A DNA stretch of 64,000 nt. Origin: Girardinichthys multiradiatus (taxonomy: Eukaryota; Chordata; Actinopteri; Cyprinodontiformes; Goodeidae). This document shows positions 36,863-48,437 of the stretch, in pieces. The notes under the pieces were generated by a model. The model worked only from the letters and a program-made list of their open reading frames with translations, had not been told where the DNA came from and did no database searches. The position numbers were made by a program, and so were the translations under genes. The stretch lies in the NCBI RefSeq assembly GCF_021462225.1, contig NC_061795.1, positions 124,001 through 188,000 of the forward strand, read 5' to 3'. Positions within the stretch are counted from its first letter, which is position 1. Every line of letters starts with the position of its first letter.

Positions 36863-38490
36863 CAGTACAGACCAAACGTTTGGACACACCTTCTCATTCA
36901 AAGATTTTTCTTTATTTTCATGACTATGAATATTGTAGCTTCACACTGAAGGCATCAAAACTATGAATTAACACATGTGGAATTATATACTGAACAAAAA
37001 AGTGTGAAACAACTGAAAATATGTCTTATATTCTAGGTTCTTCAAAGTAGCCACCTTTTACTTTGATTACTGCTCTGCACACTCTTGGTATTCTGTTGAT
37101 GAGCTTCAAGAGGTAGTCACCTGAAATGGTTTTCCAACAGTCTTGAAGGAGTTCCCAGAGATGCTTAGCATTTGTTGGCCCTTTTGCCTTCACTCTGCAG
37201 TCCAGCTCACCCCAAACCATCTCGATTGGGTTCAGGTCCGGTGACTGTGGAGGCCAGGTCATCTGGCGCAGCACCCCATCACTCTCCTTCTTGGTCAAAT
37301 AGCCCTTACACAGCCTGGAGGTGTGTTTGGGGTCATTGTCCTGTTGAAAAATAAATGATGGTCCAACTAAACGCAAACCGGATGGAATAGCATGCCGCTG
37401 CAAGATGCTGTGGTAGCCATGCTGGTTCAGTATGACTTCAATTTTGAATAAATCCCCAACAGTGTCACCAGCAAAGCACCATCACACCATCACACCTCCT
37501 CCTCCATGCTTCACGGTGGGAACCAGGCATGTAGAGTCCATCCGTTCACCTCTTCTGCGCCGCACAAAGACACGGTGGTTGGAACCAAAGATCTCAAACT
37601 TGGACTCATCAGACCAAAGCACAGATTTCCACTGGTCTAATGTCCATTCCTTGTGTTCTTCAGCCCAAACAAGTCTCTTCTGCTTGTTGCGTGTCCTCAG
37701 CAGTGGTTTCCTAGTAGCTATTTTACCATGAAGGCCTGATTCACACAGTCTCCTCTTAACAGTTGTTCTAGAGATGTGTTTGCTGCTAGAACTCTGTGTG
37801 GCATTGACCTGTTCTCTAATCTGAGCTGCTGTTAACCTGCGATTTCTGAGGCTGGTGACTCGGATGAACTTATCGTCCGCAGCAGAGGTGACTCTTGGTC
37901 TTCCTTTCCTGGGGCGGTCCTCATGTGAGCCAGTTTCTTTGTAGCGCTTGATGGTTTTTGCGACTGCACTTGGGGACACTTTCAAAGTTTTTCCAATTGT
38001 TCAGACTGACTGACCTTCATTCTTAAAGTAATGATGGCCACTTGTTTTTCTTTACTTAGCTGCTTTTTTCTTGCCATAATACAAATTCTAACAGTCTATT
38101 CAGTAGGACTATCAGCTGTGTACTGTATCCACCTCCTGCACAACACAACTGATGGTCCCAACCCCATTTATAAGGCTTGAAATCCCACTTATTAAACCTG
38201 ACAGGGCACACCTGTGAAGTGAAAACCATTTCAGGTGACTACCTCTTGAAGCTCATCAACAGAATACCAAGAGTGTGTGGAGCAGTAATCAAAGCAAAAG
38301 GTGGCTACTTTGAAGAACCTAGAATATAAGACATATTTTCAGTTGTTTCATACTTTTTTGTTCAGTATATAATTCCACATGTTAATTCATAGTTTTGATG
38401 CCTTCAGTGTGTAGCTACAATATTCATAGTCATGAAAATAAAGAAAACTCTCTGAATGAGAAGGTGTGTCCAAACCTTTGGTCTGTACTG
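36863..38490 (-). mobile_element. Tc1-like DD38E transposon, copy A
   Basis: A complete 1628-bp element with TA on both sides (36861-36862 and 38491-38492). Ends are CAGTACAGACCAAACG on the left and GGTCTGTACTG on the right. The inverted repeats are unusually long (about 270 bp) because they include an inverted copy of the last part of the transposase coding sequence (about 38216-38330 mirrors 37026-37140). It has exactly the same length as copy B at 48438-50065 and lies in the opposite orientation. Confidence 0.93.
37026..38077 (-). pseudogene. DD38E Tc1-like transposase, copy A, disrupted
   Basis: On the minus strand the ATG corresponds to 38075-38077. A 1-nt deletion in the seventeenth to twentieth codon region (ACTTTAAGAATGAAGG, where copy B has one more A) shifts the frame. 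The main frame is then open from about 37985 to 37482 and covers most of the DNA-binding half, the GRPR motif and the first Asp (SVLWSDES). A TGA stands where copy B has the Trp codon of VMVWGC. Downstream the same frame continues with FIFQQDNDPKH and NPIEMVW to the end at 37026. It retains the Ile in AVAKTIKRYKETG that copy B lacks. Catalytic residues are all present, but it cannot make a full protein. Confidence 0.92.
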
Positions 38491-38492
38491 TA

Positions 38493-41400
38493 TATTGACT
38501 TTGTAAACGTTCAGGATTTCTTAACTGGAGCCGTGGTTTGCAGATTGGTGCAATTTGTTTTGTGTTGATCCTTGATCGCTGTGAGAGCATGACTGTTCTT
38601 CTTCAGGGCAGATGAACGACTTTACTCCTCCATCACGCTCGAAACTCATGATCCATTTTGAGAGGAATCAGCCCCAGAGCTTGTATTTATCTGTTGCATC
38701 TCTGTAAGTCTTCAATGGCCCTGCATCTCACAACCTCCCTATGACTTTGTCTTACACACCAGCATGTCAGTTTCCAAGATTTTTCTCTTTATTGGATTAT
38801 TTGGATTTTTCTTAAGTGTGCTTAGTAAAGTTATAGCATTTTAGCTGATTTAGCTGCAAAATTCAATTTTGGTCTCTCCTGACATGCACCCTCTTCCACG
38901 TTTGCTGTGTCTTATATGGTTTGTGTCAGACTCCAAATGTGACTTGTCATAGCGTTCTTTCATCAACGTCTTTCTTTGTTCCAGTCTTTCATAAAGACAG
39001 ATTTGGGCAGTGCATGAGTAATAGGTGTCGTGTCATTGCAATTCCTCCAGAGTTACCTTGGCTGTCTTCGCTGTTTCTCTTTTAAAGCTCTCTCTGCTCA
39101 GCCTGTCAGTTTAGGTGGTACAGCTGGTGGGTTTGCAGCCATTCTGTACATGTTCCATTTTTGGATGATGAGTCAAACAGTTCTCGATGCTGACTGCTGC
39201 AAGATCCAGCTCTTCTCATCATTGTTTGACTACTTCTGCAACTTTATTAGTTTAGCATGCTTTGTTGAAAAACAAAATTAAGCTTTGCCCCTTCTACTGG
39301 ATGGATAATTATAACCAGTCTTAACCTTCTTGGGTTCATTAGTGATAAAACCAATAATAGCATTGAACATTTAGGGGGAAGTTTGTAGCTCTGAAACGAG
39401 ACAGGTCCTTTTATAGCACTTCCATGGATGTTAATTTATTATTTTCAAATGAGCACTGCATGAAATACAACATCCCTTTTAGTTATAGTCAAATTCTAGC
39501 CGCCTCATTGTTTAAAAGACATTCAACAAGTTGTTTCGTCCTTCGTTTCCTTTAGCGGCCTTGTGCAGTTTGTCAGATAATCTGTGTCATCTTTCAACCC
39601 AACCTTATTGAATCATCTTTTCATTTCAAAGTCATTTTGCACTAGCTATAACCACTTAAATTTATTTTTACACATCAACAAACCTACATGCACGTGTGTG
39701 CACATTCTGACCAACCCTTGCATTAGACGATGACCTAATTTGTTGTAAGGCGTGGCGGGAGGTTGACCTGGAGCCGTAATGGCAGCCCTGCAGAGTGGAA
39801 GCGTTCAGGCCGAACAATTGCTTCACTCGCCGTGTTGTATGCTGCATGTGCACTCAGGCCTGACGTACTCCGGTTTTAAAGAAATAACTCTGCAGACGTC
39901 ACAAACGTCCGGATTGCAAGGGTTGCATTCTACGACCATGTCATGACACGCTCCGTTCTTTGCTGTCCATGCTGATATTACTGTAAAGCAAAGGAAGGGA
40001 AAATAATGTCGTTTGTTGTAGTTTCTTTGGTCAGTCATATTAAAACATCATGAAGTCAGTAGTAAAGAGAAAAATCCAGTTTTCTTTTACTTGTAAATTA
40101 TCTCCTTATGATTTTAGCTGTTTATGGGAAATTAGAAGTTATGTGAGCATCGATTTATTGGAAAATACAAAAATATGGACACCAAATGTGCACATCCGTC
40201 AGACTTTTATTGATTGTGGTTTGGCAGATGCGGGGCCATGCATAGAGTTGCAAAGCAAACGGGAAGTAGGGTTGAAAAGGGGAGAATCAATGTGGATGAT
40301 GGAGCTATTAGTGACGTTGTGACCCTGATGAAGTTAAATGGGTTTTTGTTGCATTGCTTGAAAAGTGGGACTGTCGATTTCTGCACATCTGATGGTGTAT
40401 TTTGTGTTCCTTTTACATGTCCGCTGTTTGTGTGTACCTCCTGTTCCTTGCTGCATTAATAAATTATATTTTGTCCGCAGTTCTTTTTTAGTTCTTTTTT
40501 TTAGTTTTTTACCAGATACTTTGGTGCAGCTGAACCTGTGCAAGAGCATTTCTAGTTCTGGTGCTTGTCTAAAACTAATCTGCAATAATGCCAACACTCT
40601 CAGGGGGTCTTGTTGTCCTCTCTAAAACTATATTGTCAGGTGGTGTGGAATGTGCCATTTCTCACAAGAACATCATCCTCTGACTTCAAGAGTGTTTTTG
40701 TTGGTGCAAGCTGTTCCTGTTTCGGTATGGTGTTTTCACTCCTTAGAAGACGTTTAGAGTTTTGAGCATCCGACCAGGCCGTTATAGATTTGGTGAGTGG
40801 AAAACTGACCCATTTTTGGTAAGCAGAAAATTATGCTATTTCTTTCTCTAAATCCAATATTGCTTTAAATATTGACTGTGAGTCAAAGAAGATTTCAAGA
40901 AGCGGGACTTATAATCAGTCATATGGTGTCAAAGAAATCATGCAAGGATCCTAACAACAATTTATTGTTAAATCTCGAGTAGAACAACAGTTGCCTTTTC
41001 CAAGAATCAATAGTGGTTTCTCATGTTCCCATGTTTCTCAGTATCTTTCTGTTGGTCATGTTAGCACTGAATCTGAAGTTGGCTCTTTCTCTTTGCTCAC
41101 ACACACAGGCTCAGATCAATAACATCTCACTGCTCATCTTCAGAGTCCTCTGTGTCTCCTGAGGATTGGTTAGCTGCATCCTAGGAAAAAAAACAATCAG
41201 CAAATACTAACCAAAATGTTTCCGTTTACAATTCAGTAACAATATGAGTGCTGCTTTAACGGCTTCTCGATCTAAATCTGCTCATGCAAATCACATGAAG
41301 GGAATAAGAGATGGAAATGCAAAGACATATCACATTTAATTCAAATTCAAAAATTATCGTTCTACTAATGGATTCCACTTAGCCTGTAACTATGGCAACA

Positions 41401-43370
41401 GAGATGCTCAGTTGATTTCTGGTTGCACTGAGCAGGAGGAGAGGGGTGTGTGTTTTCAATCAATATCTGTGCTGGATAGTTCAGATGCTCCTGTAATCAA
41501 AGTGCGTGTGTGTGTGCGTGTGGGTATGCGCAGGCGTGTGGGCGCACGTGTGTGTTGTGCCAGAGTGGCAGTGAAAAGGGTTGAAGTGATGTCAACCCTC
41601 TGGAGTAGTGGGGATGACGTCAGTGCAAAGGGTGGAGGTGCCGCAACCCTCACACACACACACACACACACACAGATCTTTGGGGATTTCCTCTTTATGG
41701 GTACACTGTTTTGCATTTGGTGATTTTTGTGATTATTTTTGAAGGTAATAAAGTCCAGAAACTCTGCTTCATATCTAGAGATGGTCAGTTAGCCAGTTTT
41801 TTCCTGATTGGCTAGGATCGGTGACGAGGTAAAACACAGAAAAATCTGTTTATCCCTATGTTCCTCAAACCATTGTCAGCAGATCCAAGGTTTACAGACT
41901 GGCCACAACACTCTCATCATCCTATTTGTTACATTTATTTCTTGAATAAAAACTAAAGTAATACCGATTTTGTATCTACTACAGTCTAGAGTCGTGTGTG
42001 AAACTATTGGCATCATCCAGTAAAAGCCAGATCGGTGAATTTCTGTAATTATTCCAAGACAAATGTTAGTTGCCCTTTTCCTCTCCTGTAAGATTTCTTT
42101 ATGTTGGCTGTGATGATAGTGAGACTATTTAGCTAACTCAGTGCCTGTAAAAATGGCGTTTTTTAAAACCCAAGCGTCATGCTTGTACCTGGTACAACTG
42201 TGTGAGTAGCATTCACATGAATTTATCCTCTCCAGTGTCTACAATAAATTGTGTAAACGTAACTTGGTACTTTCTAAAGTTCTAGAGAAACGTGGCCCCA
42301 AAATTTGAAAGCTGGCAAAAAAAAAATGTACCTCAAATGATCTTGTATGGACGGTCTGAATTTGACATTCCCCAGAAAGTGGTTCTTGATTGTTTATCTG
42401 ACTTAATGTTTATGTGGAGAAAATACAAAAAAAGAACTTGTTGAATCCTTGTCTTTTTTAAACACCACTCAAGCCAATATTTAATTTGTGTGCCTCAGCC
42501 GGTCAGGGAAAATGTTATGTCATGTGAGATTGTTGCTTTTTTCCCCCATTTTTAGTTACATAAAAGCAAAAATAAATGCTATGTTGATGTTTCAAGTTCT
42601 GACTGAAATCTTCACTCAGGCTACTGGGTTCATACTCCAGACCAAAGGGTGGCGATAACGTGCATTTTTTTCTACTGAAAACAAAATAAGAAAATAAGTC
42701 GTTATGATTTCTCATCAGGACGACACAATTTTCGACACAGTTTTTTCCCCTCAAAATGAGCGTCATTATTTTCCTTCCTCACTTGGTGGTTTGACTCACG
42801 TGCTTCCTGTCTTTGGGGAGCTTTACTTTATCAGTCAGTGTCACAGAAATCTGGGCTGCATGGGATTGTCGGATAGAAAACCCATTGGAACCGATGTCAA
42901 GCAGGCTTTCTGGTGAAGCTAACTGGAAACCATGATGTGGACGTTGGTCTTTACACTATTCCCCCCCCCCCTCTTCTTGTTCTCATCTTCTTCTACCGGT
43001 TTCTATTTATCTCAACGGTTTAGATGTAGCAACAGTGCTGACTACAAGCTGGCGAGGAGGGAGCAGTATGCTGGGAGGAAAGGAAGTCTTGAATTGTCAA
43101 GAAATTGATTTTGTTCCAAAAGACGATGTTATTGTGGCTGGACAGAGATCCTTTTTGGAACGAGATGCAAAAAACTAAAGACCATCCAGTCCTGAATGTG
43201 TGTGTTTTTTTTTTCCCCTCTGCATTTTTTTTGCAAAAACATGCATCTTACACATACCTTTGCCTGCTGGACTCTATGACTTGACACTTTGTGTGTACAC
43301 GGCTTTTTGGCAGAAGTTTGTGTCAGTATGGGTGCAGTTCGTGTGAGCTGTGGTGCCCCGCTGGAATTCA

Positions 43371-43416
<46 letters not shown>

Positions 43417-44060
43417 TAGACACAAGGAATTTATTATAGAGCTTGTCCATTTTAACTTTTGAAGGAAACTTGGCTAAATTCTTTCTTATTCAGTCGGGTC
43501 TGAAGGCTTAATCTTTAGGTCTAGCTCTTTAAGGTGGGGTGACAAACAGTAGATATTGCTGACTTTCTCAGTTTGGCTTCCACTGATGCCTTCAACGTAA
43601 AGTTGGCATTAAGCTTCCGTTGTCTGCTCTGCAGGGGCAAAAATGAAGACTTGAGATGTAGATTTATGTTTAAAACACACTGACAGGGTCTAGAAAGAGG
43701 GAGAAGAAATAATTGGGGGAAGAACTTTCCAACATTCCAGCATAGGAAATGCTTCTCCTGTCAAATGCTGCACAATGACTCGCTCTAACTGGCGTTCTGA
43801 GGCTTTGGGTTAAATGCAAAGGGGCACATCAGCTGCCGGTGCAAAAAAGAGGAGAACAATGCCGCAGATTTGTTTCCTCCGTCCGACATTTACCTCAAAC
43901 TGTGGGGGGAATCTGAAATGGTCGCTCTGTGGTAGCACAAACACATTCCTGACCTTCAAAATGTCACAGTTTCAGGAACTGAGAACGAGAATCATTTTTA
44001 GCATGACAAGAATGAATCTGTTGCTATTTACAGCAGACTGGAAAATGTGTTGCACGGCCT
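38493..44060. other. Presumed intronic sequence with microsatellites
   Basis: A (CA)n tract lies at about 41651-41673, a C-run at 42961-42970 and a long (CA)n tract at 43372-43413. Frames such as 41412-41723 are low-complexity read-through of these tracts. No gene is supported. Confidence 0.5.
43372..43413. repeat. (CA)n microsatellite
   Basis: About 21 consecutive CA units, the longest dinucleotide tract in the window. Confidence 0.92.
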
Positions 44061-44065
44061 GTTTA

Positions 44066-45155
44066 CTGGGCCTTGCAAAAGTTTTCACACCCCTTAAATT
44101 TTTAACTTTTTGTGATGCTACAACCAAAAACTGCATTATTATTTAAAAACTCAACACAAACATGGCTTATGGGAAACCTTGAAATCAGCCTTTTCATGCC
44201 ATAACTGGGAAGGGAAAGGTAAACGATTACCTGGTGTGTATTTCTATTTAGTCTCCCTGAGTCAACGCTTTATAGAAACACGTTTTGCTGCAGCTGCAAG
44301 TTCAGTCAGATTCGATAAAAAGCTTCTGTCAACATTAGTTTTAAAGTCTTGCTACAGATTCTCAATTGGATTTATGCATAGACTTTGACTGGGCCATTTT
44401 AATATATGAATATGCATTGTTCAAAACCAGGGATCTCCAGGGTGTGGCTCTTTCGGCTCTTCAGTGACAACTAAATAATTTTTAGAATGATTTAGAAATC
44501 AGCAGTGTTTTTAAATATAAAGGTAATAACAATGATAGGTTTTCTATGGATTGTGATGCAATATCTATGTAGAAGTTCTGCTAGAGGAGCAAGGAATACT
44601 TTTTCTTTTTAATCTATTGTTTTTGCAACGTTCAAATAAAAAGAAATTAATTCTCTTTTTGCAGGCTCTGTTTTCTTTGATTGAAAATAAGAGACTTATG
44701 TAAATTTACCTTTCTTGTTTATTGTTTTCCTTATTTTATGGGTCATTTAGGTTTTGGTACTCTAGACAAAGTTTCTTCAGTAAGAGCAAAATTAAAAATG
44801 GTTCTTGGGATTGGAAAGGCTTCAGTGCCCTGATCAAAACCTCTCAGTTGTAGCTCTGGCTGCATGTTTAAAGTTTTACTTTTCCTCCCCTATTCTTCCG
44901 CAGGCTGTAAAAGGTTTTCTTCCAGGATAGTTCTTCATTTACCTGCATCCAGCTTACTATCAACTCTAACCATCTTGCCTGTCTCTGCTTAAAAGTATTC
45001 CCACAGCATGATGCTCTCATCACCATTTTTCACCAGATTTTCCTTGTAGGCCAGCCAGCAAATTCAAACATTTGTTCTTTTCTGACCAGAGCTGCTTATT
45101 TCTCATGTTTGCTGGATCCCCTCCATGGCTTGTGGCAAATGTATTTCTCTCTGCT
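44066..45155 (-). pseudogene. Decayed Tc1-like remnant interrupted by a MITE
   Basis: The left end GGGCCTTGCAAAAGTTTTC followed by ACACCCCTTAAA looks like the terminus of a common fish Tc1-like element; a TA at 44064-44065 could be the target site. Further on, CAGATTCTCAATTGGATTTA (about 44356) is the reverse complement of the catalytic Glu region. After the MITE, the stretch 44840-45155 carries CACAGCATGATGCTCTCATC (about 45002), then TGACCAGAGC and CCATGGCTTGTGGCAAATG, which mirror the middle of the transposase. Many stops. Same family as the remnant at 32125-32766. Confidence 0.7.
44428..44832. mobile_element. hAT-like MITE inside a Tc1-like remnant
   Basis: A 405-bp insertion with CAGGG at one end and CCCTG at the other, flanked by TTCAAAAC (44420-44427) and ATCAAAAC (44833-44840), an 8-bp target duplication with one mismatch. 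Removing it and one duplication rejoins the Tc1-like remnant in register. The left end contains TGTGGCTCTTTCGGCTCTTC, typical of a fish hAT MITE group. No coding capacity. Confidence 0.75.
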
Positions 45156-45159
45156 GTAT

Positions 45160-48100
45160 TTTAAATAGGTTCAGAAGTCTGATCTCATATTTTTAAAGAA
45201 GGAATTAATCCAAACTTAGAGGGATATCCTACTCAAAATTCAGCATCCATGACAGATTTGCATTTCTGGGTCAAGGTGTGTGTGGAGGCAGAAAAGTGTC
45301 TTTTTGTACAGTACATTTATCACTCAAGGTGTAAAGTAACAATGTAGTTCCAGTTCTACCACTTGAACCATGCTTAGTGTAGCACACACATTACCGCCGT
45401 CAGCTCTGAGCATTCAGAAGACGGCACACCCCCTGGCTGTAATGAATGTGTGCGTATATATAATTGCGTGTGTGTTTGAAGAATCCAGAAATGCTGAGGT
45501 TTGGTGTTTACCGCTGTTTTGCTGGTGAGAACAGACTGTGAGAGAGGAGGTGGGTGTCCCTGTTTGCCTGCCAGACCCAGGACATGCAGGACAAGTTGAG
45601 TTTCTCATGTGCATTTAATATCTTGGACACATGCCTGCTGTCCCTGGCAGATTATTTTGACTTTTTTTTTTAAAGGTGCCGACTCCTGTTTTGTGTTTTG
45701 TTTCATTAGCTGTTTGCTTCAGTAGGATTGCAAAATTCCAGTTTGTAATTGTCCTTTGCAAAGGAATGGTCTGGGGATTTATTTGGTTTAGAGATGAGGT
45801 ACTGCTGGAATCTGTCTGCAGCAGTGTAGCTCTGATCAGATGCTTTATGAAGGCAAATCTTTGTTTTGCATGGTTAAAGACGAATGCACGAATTTAATTC
45901 AACATGGAGATGGCTGTGAGTGAGCTTTTTAGTATATATTATTTAATATGCAAAAATAATTGATGCTTTCAATTTAAATGCAACAATGCAAATAAAATTG
46001 CACCTTTATGAAAGTAAACCATTATATTTTATTATATAGGACCTATTTTAAAGTGGGTTCCCCATTTTCTCACGATATAGCATTACTACTCTCTCACCTC
46101 TGTAGTCACCCTCTAAAGATCACCTGGGCCCAGTGTGAGGCGTCTCTTGGCCAGCTGAGATACACTGTCTATGTGTTCTCAGCAAACAGTTGGGAGGGAA
46201 TCTCTCAACATAAGCCGAAGAGAAAAGTTCACCTTTAGTCTGCAGGTAAAATAGCTATAAATGTTAAGGGGTTAAGAAATTAACTCAGTTACAGTAAAAT
46301 TAAACAACACAACATACAGCTTTGCTGTGGAATTCCCCTTTTGCCTCTATCTCTGTATCTCTCCAACCCCCACCTCTCGACCTGTCAATCAGCTGCAGAG
46401 ACGTTGGCCCAATCTCCTATCTACTGTATTGCAGATGAGCTACTGCGCGTTTACAACTTATAATGAAAGTCTATGGACAAAGACTTCCACGGCCTCAGAG
46501 TGGAAATACGTCACCAATCAGACAACATCCATGAACGAAACAAATGTTTACTCATTATTAACTATAAAATGTTTATCTTACACATCTAAAAATATATGCA
46601 TTTTATTTCAGTGCCTTCTATTGGCCAGCCACCACTAGAAATCAGTTGGATTTTTGTTTGTCACACTACTGAGTATTGTGTCTTCTGACATCTTTGATAC
46701 AAATCACCTTTCAGCACATTTATAACTATAGGATACGCAATTTGAATTTTAATTACCCCATCATGATGCAGCAGAACACAGTGAATTACACTCCATCGAT
46801 CCTAGATGATCTCCTATTTAGAATAGAAGCACATTAGAAACAGCACACATACTCAGAAGACATGACAGGATATGATATTCCACAGGATCTTCTTCATTTT
46901 CTTACAATTTCACACATGCAATATAACTTTTTGAATATTTCAGCAACCATGGCAAGATAGGAAACGCAGTGACGGAAGCTTTGGCAAGGGTCGGCGTTTT
47001 TTGGGTCTAAATTTCAATGGTCTGACAACAACATACCTGCTTGTAAGGGAGTGGAATATGTAGTAGCCGGCTGAACAGCAGTGCACATTAACAGGTGAGG
47101 AAGGGGCAGCCCTGTACTTCCATGTGCTATATATAAACTCAACCTTTTTACATCCCTGTTGTATCATGATAGTGGTAAACAGTCCATGCTTAGCCAGGCT
47201 GCTCCTTCCAAATTAAACTTGTTCTTACAGTGTATTGTAGACTGGATATTTCTCCAACAGCTCTGGCATCCTCTATTTTAAAGGCTCTCTGATGGCTCTT
47301 ATTGCCACTTAGAAACAAATAAATGAGTGTTTTATTACTGTGATTCAGCTCCTAATGGATATTTGCAACCACGTTGCAGAATAATGCATCATTAAGGAGA
47401 TGGCATTGTGGTTTTCTGGCACAATGATGGAAAAGTTTGACGCAAAACTCTTTAAAAGGACAGCAGACAGGCTGTTTTATGCTGTCTACGTAGGATAAGT
47501 TTGGGCATCTCTCTCGTTAGCCTTGAACTTTTCTCTCTCTTGCTTTCACAGGCAGTACCCCTTTTTATAAATTGTAGTCAGTGTTAGAAAATAGTTCTAT
47601 TTTCTGACTTCTTTACTTTTCTTCCACCTGACTGACATCTGTAAATATCCGAGACCAAGAGCTGAACCTGTCTACCAGTCAGCTAATTCGCATTCCCCTT
47701 ATTAAGATCTCCTCTGAGCTTTAATTTTCACCTCACTTTAAAAGGATGAGCTCATTGTGTCACAACGTTAGCTTAAAGCCTTACCTCAACGCACTGTTAG
47801 CACTTTAAAATTGACTGTCAAAACAAAGCGATACAGACACTTTGCATCCCACACCCTCGTCTCTTCTCCTTCTGTCTCGTTCATACCTGGCCTACATCCA
47901 TTCACAGTTGAATCCATCATTGTCAAAACTTTCTCTGCAATACATTCTGGAATGAGGCATTATTATTACAATCATCTGCATTATTTTGCACCTATGATAG
48001 CCATGCAGTTTATTTCAGAAATCTTTATGGACTTCCCAAAACATTAACATTGGAATTGCATTTTTTCTTGACCGAATAATGTTGTTGAAGAGTTTTTCTT

Positions 48101-48433
48101 TAGGTGGGGGGTTCCATATGTTCACTAGAAGACTTTGGCAAACCAGAACATAAGCACACATGCCTTCGGTTTTTGTTTATATAAATTACATAACACCAGA
48201 CATAACAAAATTTACTAGAGAATAAATCAGTATACCAATAGTAAAAACTCAATAGTAAAAACATAGTTGCACATATTGTCTAAACACCACCGACTCACCA
48301 ACTTGTTATACAGATAAAAATACCCATACACACCAATGTGTGCATCTGTCTGTAATGCCTTACTCCAGAAACTCAATCAAACATGTGGTGACTAGAAGAA
48401 AATGTTTCCTTTTTATCGTATCTCTGACATTTA
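45160..48433. other. Presumed intronic sequence, no gene supported
   Basis: No recognisable domain in any frame, and no complete transposon termini. Confidence 0.45.
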
Positions 48434-48437
48434 TCTA

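Noticed and set aside
41412..41723. A 103-residue protein gene
   Set aside because: The frame is largely TG/CA microsatellite read-through.
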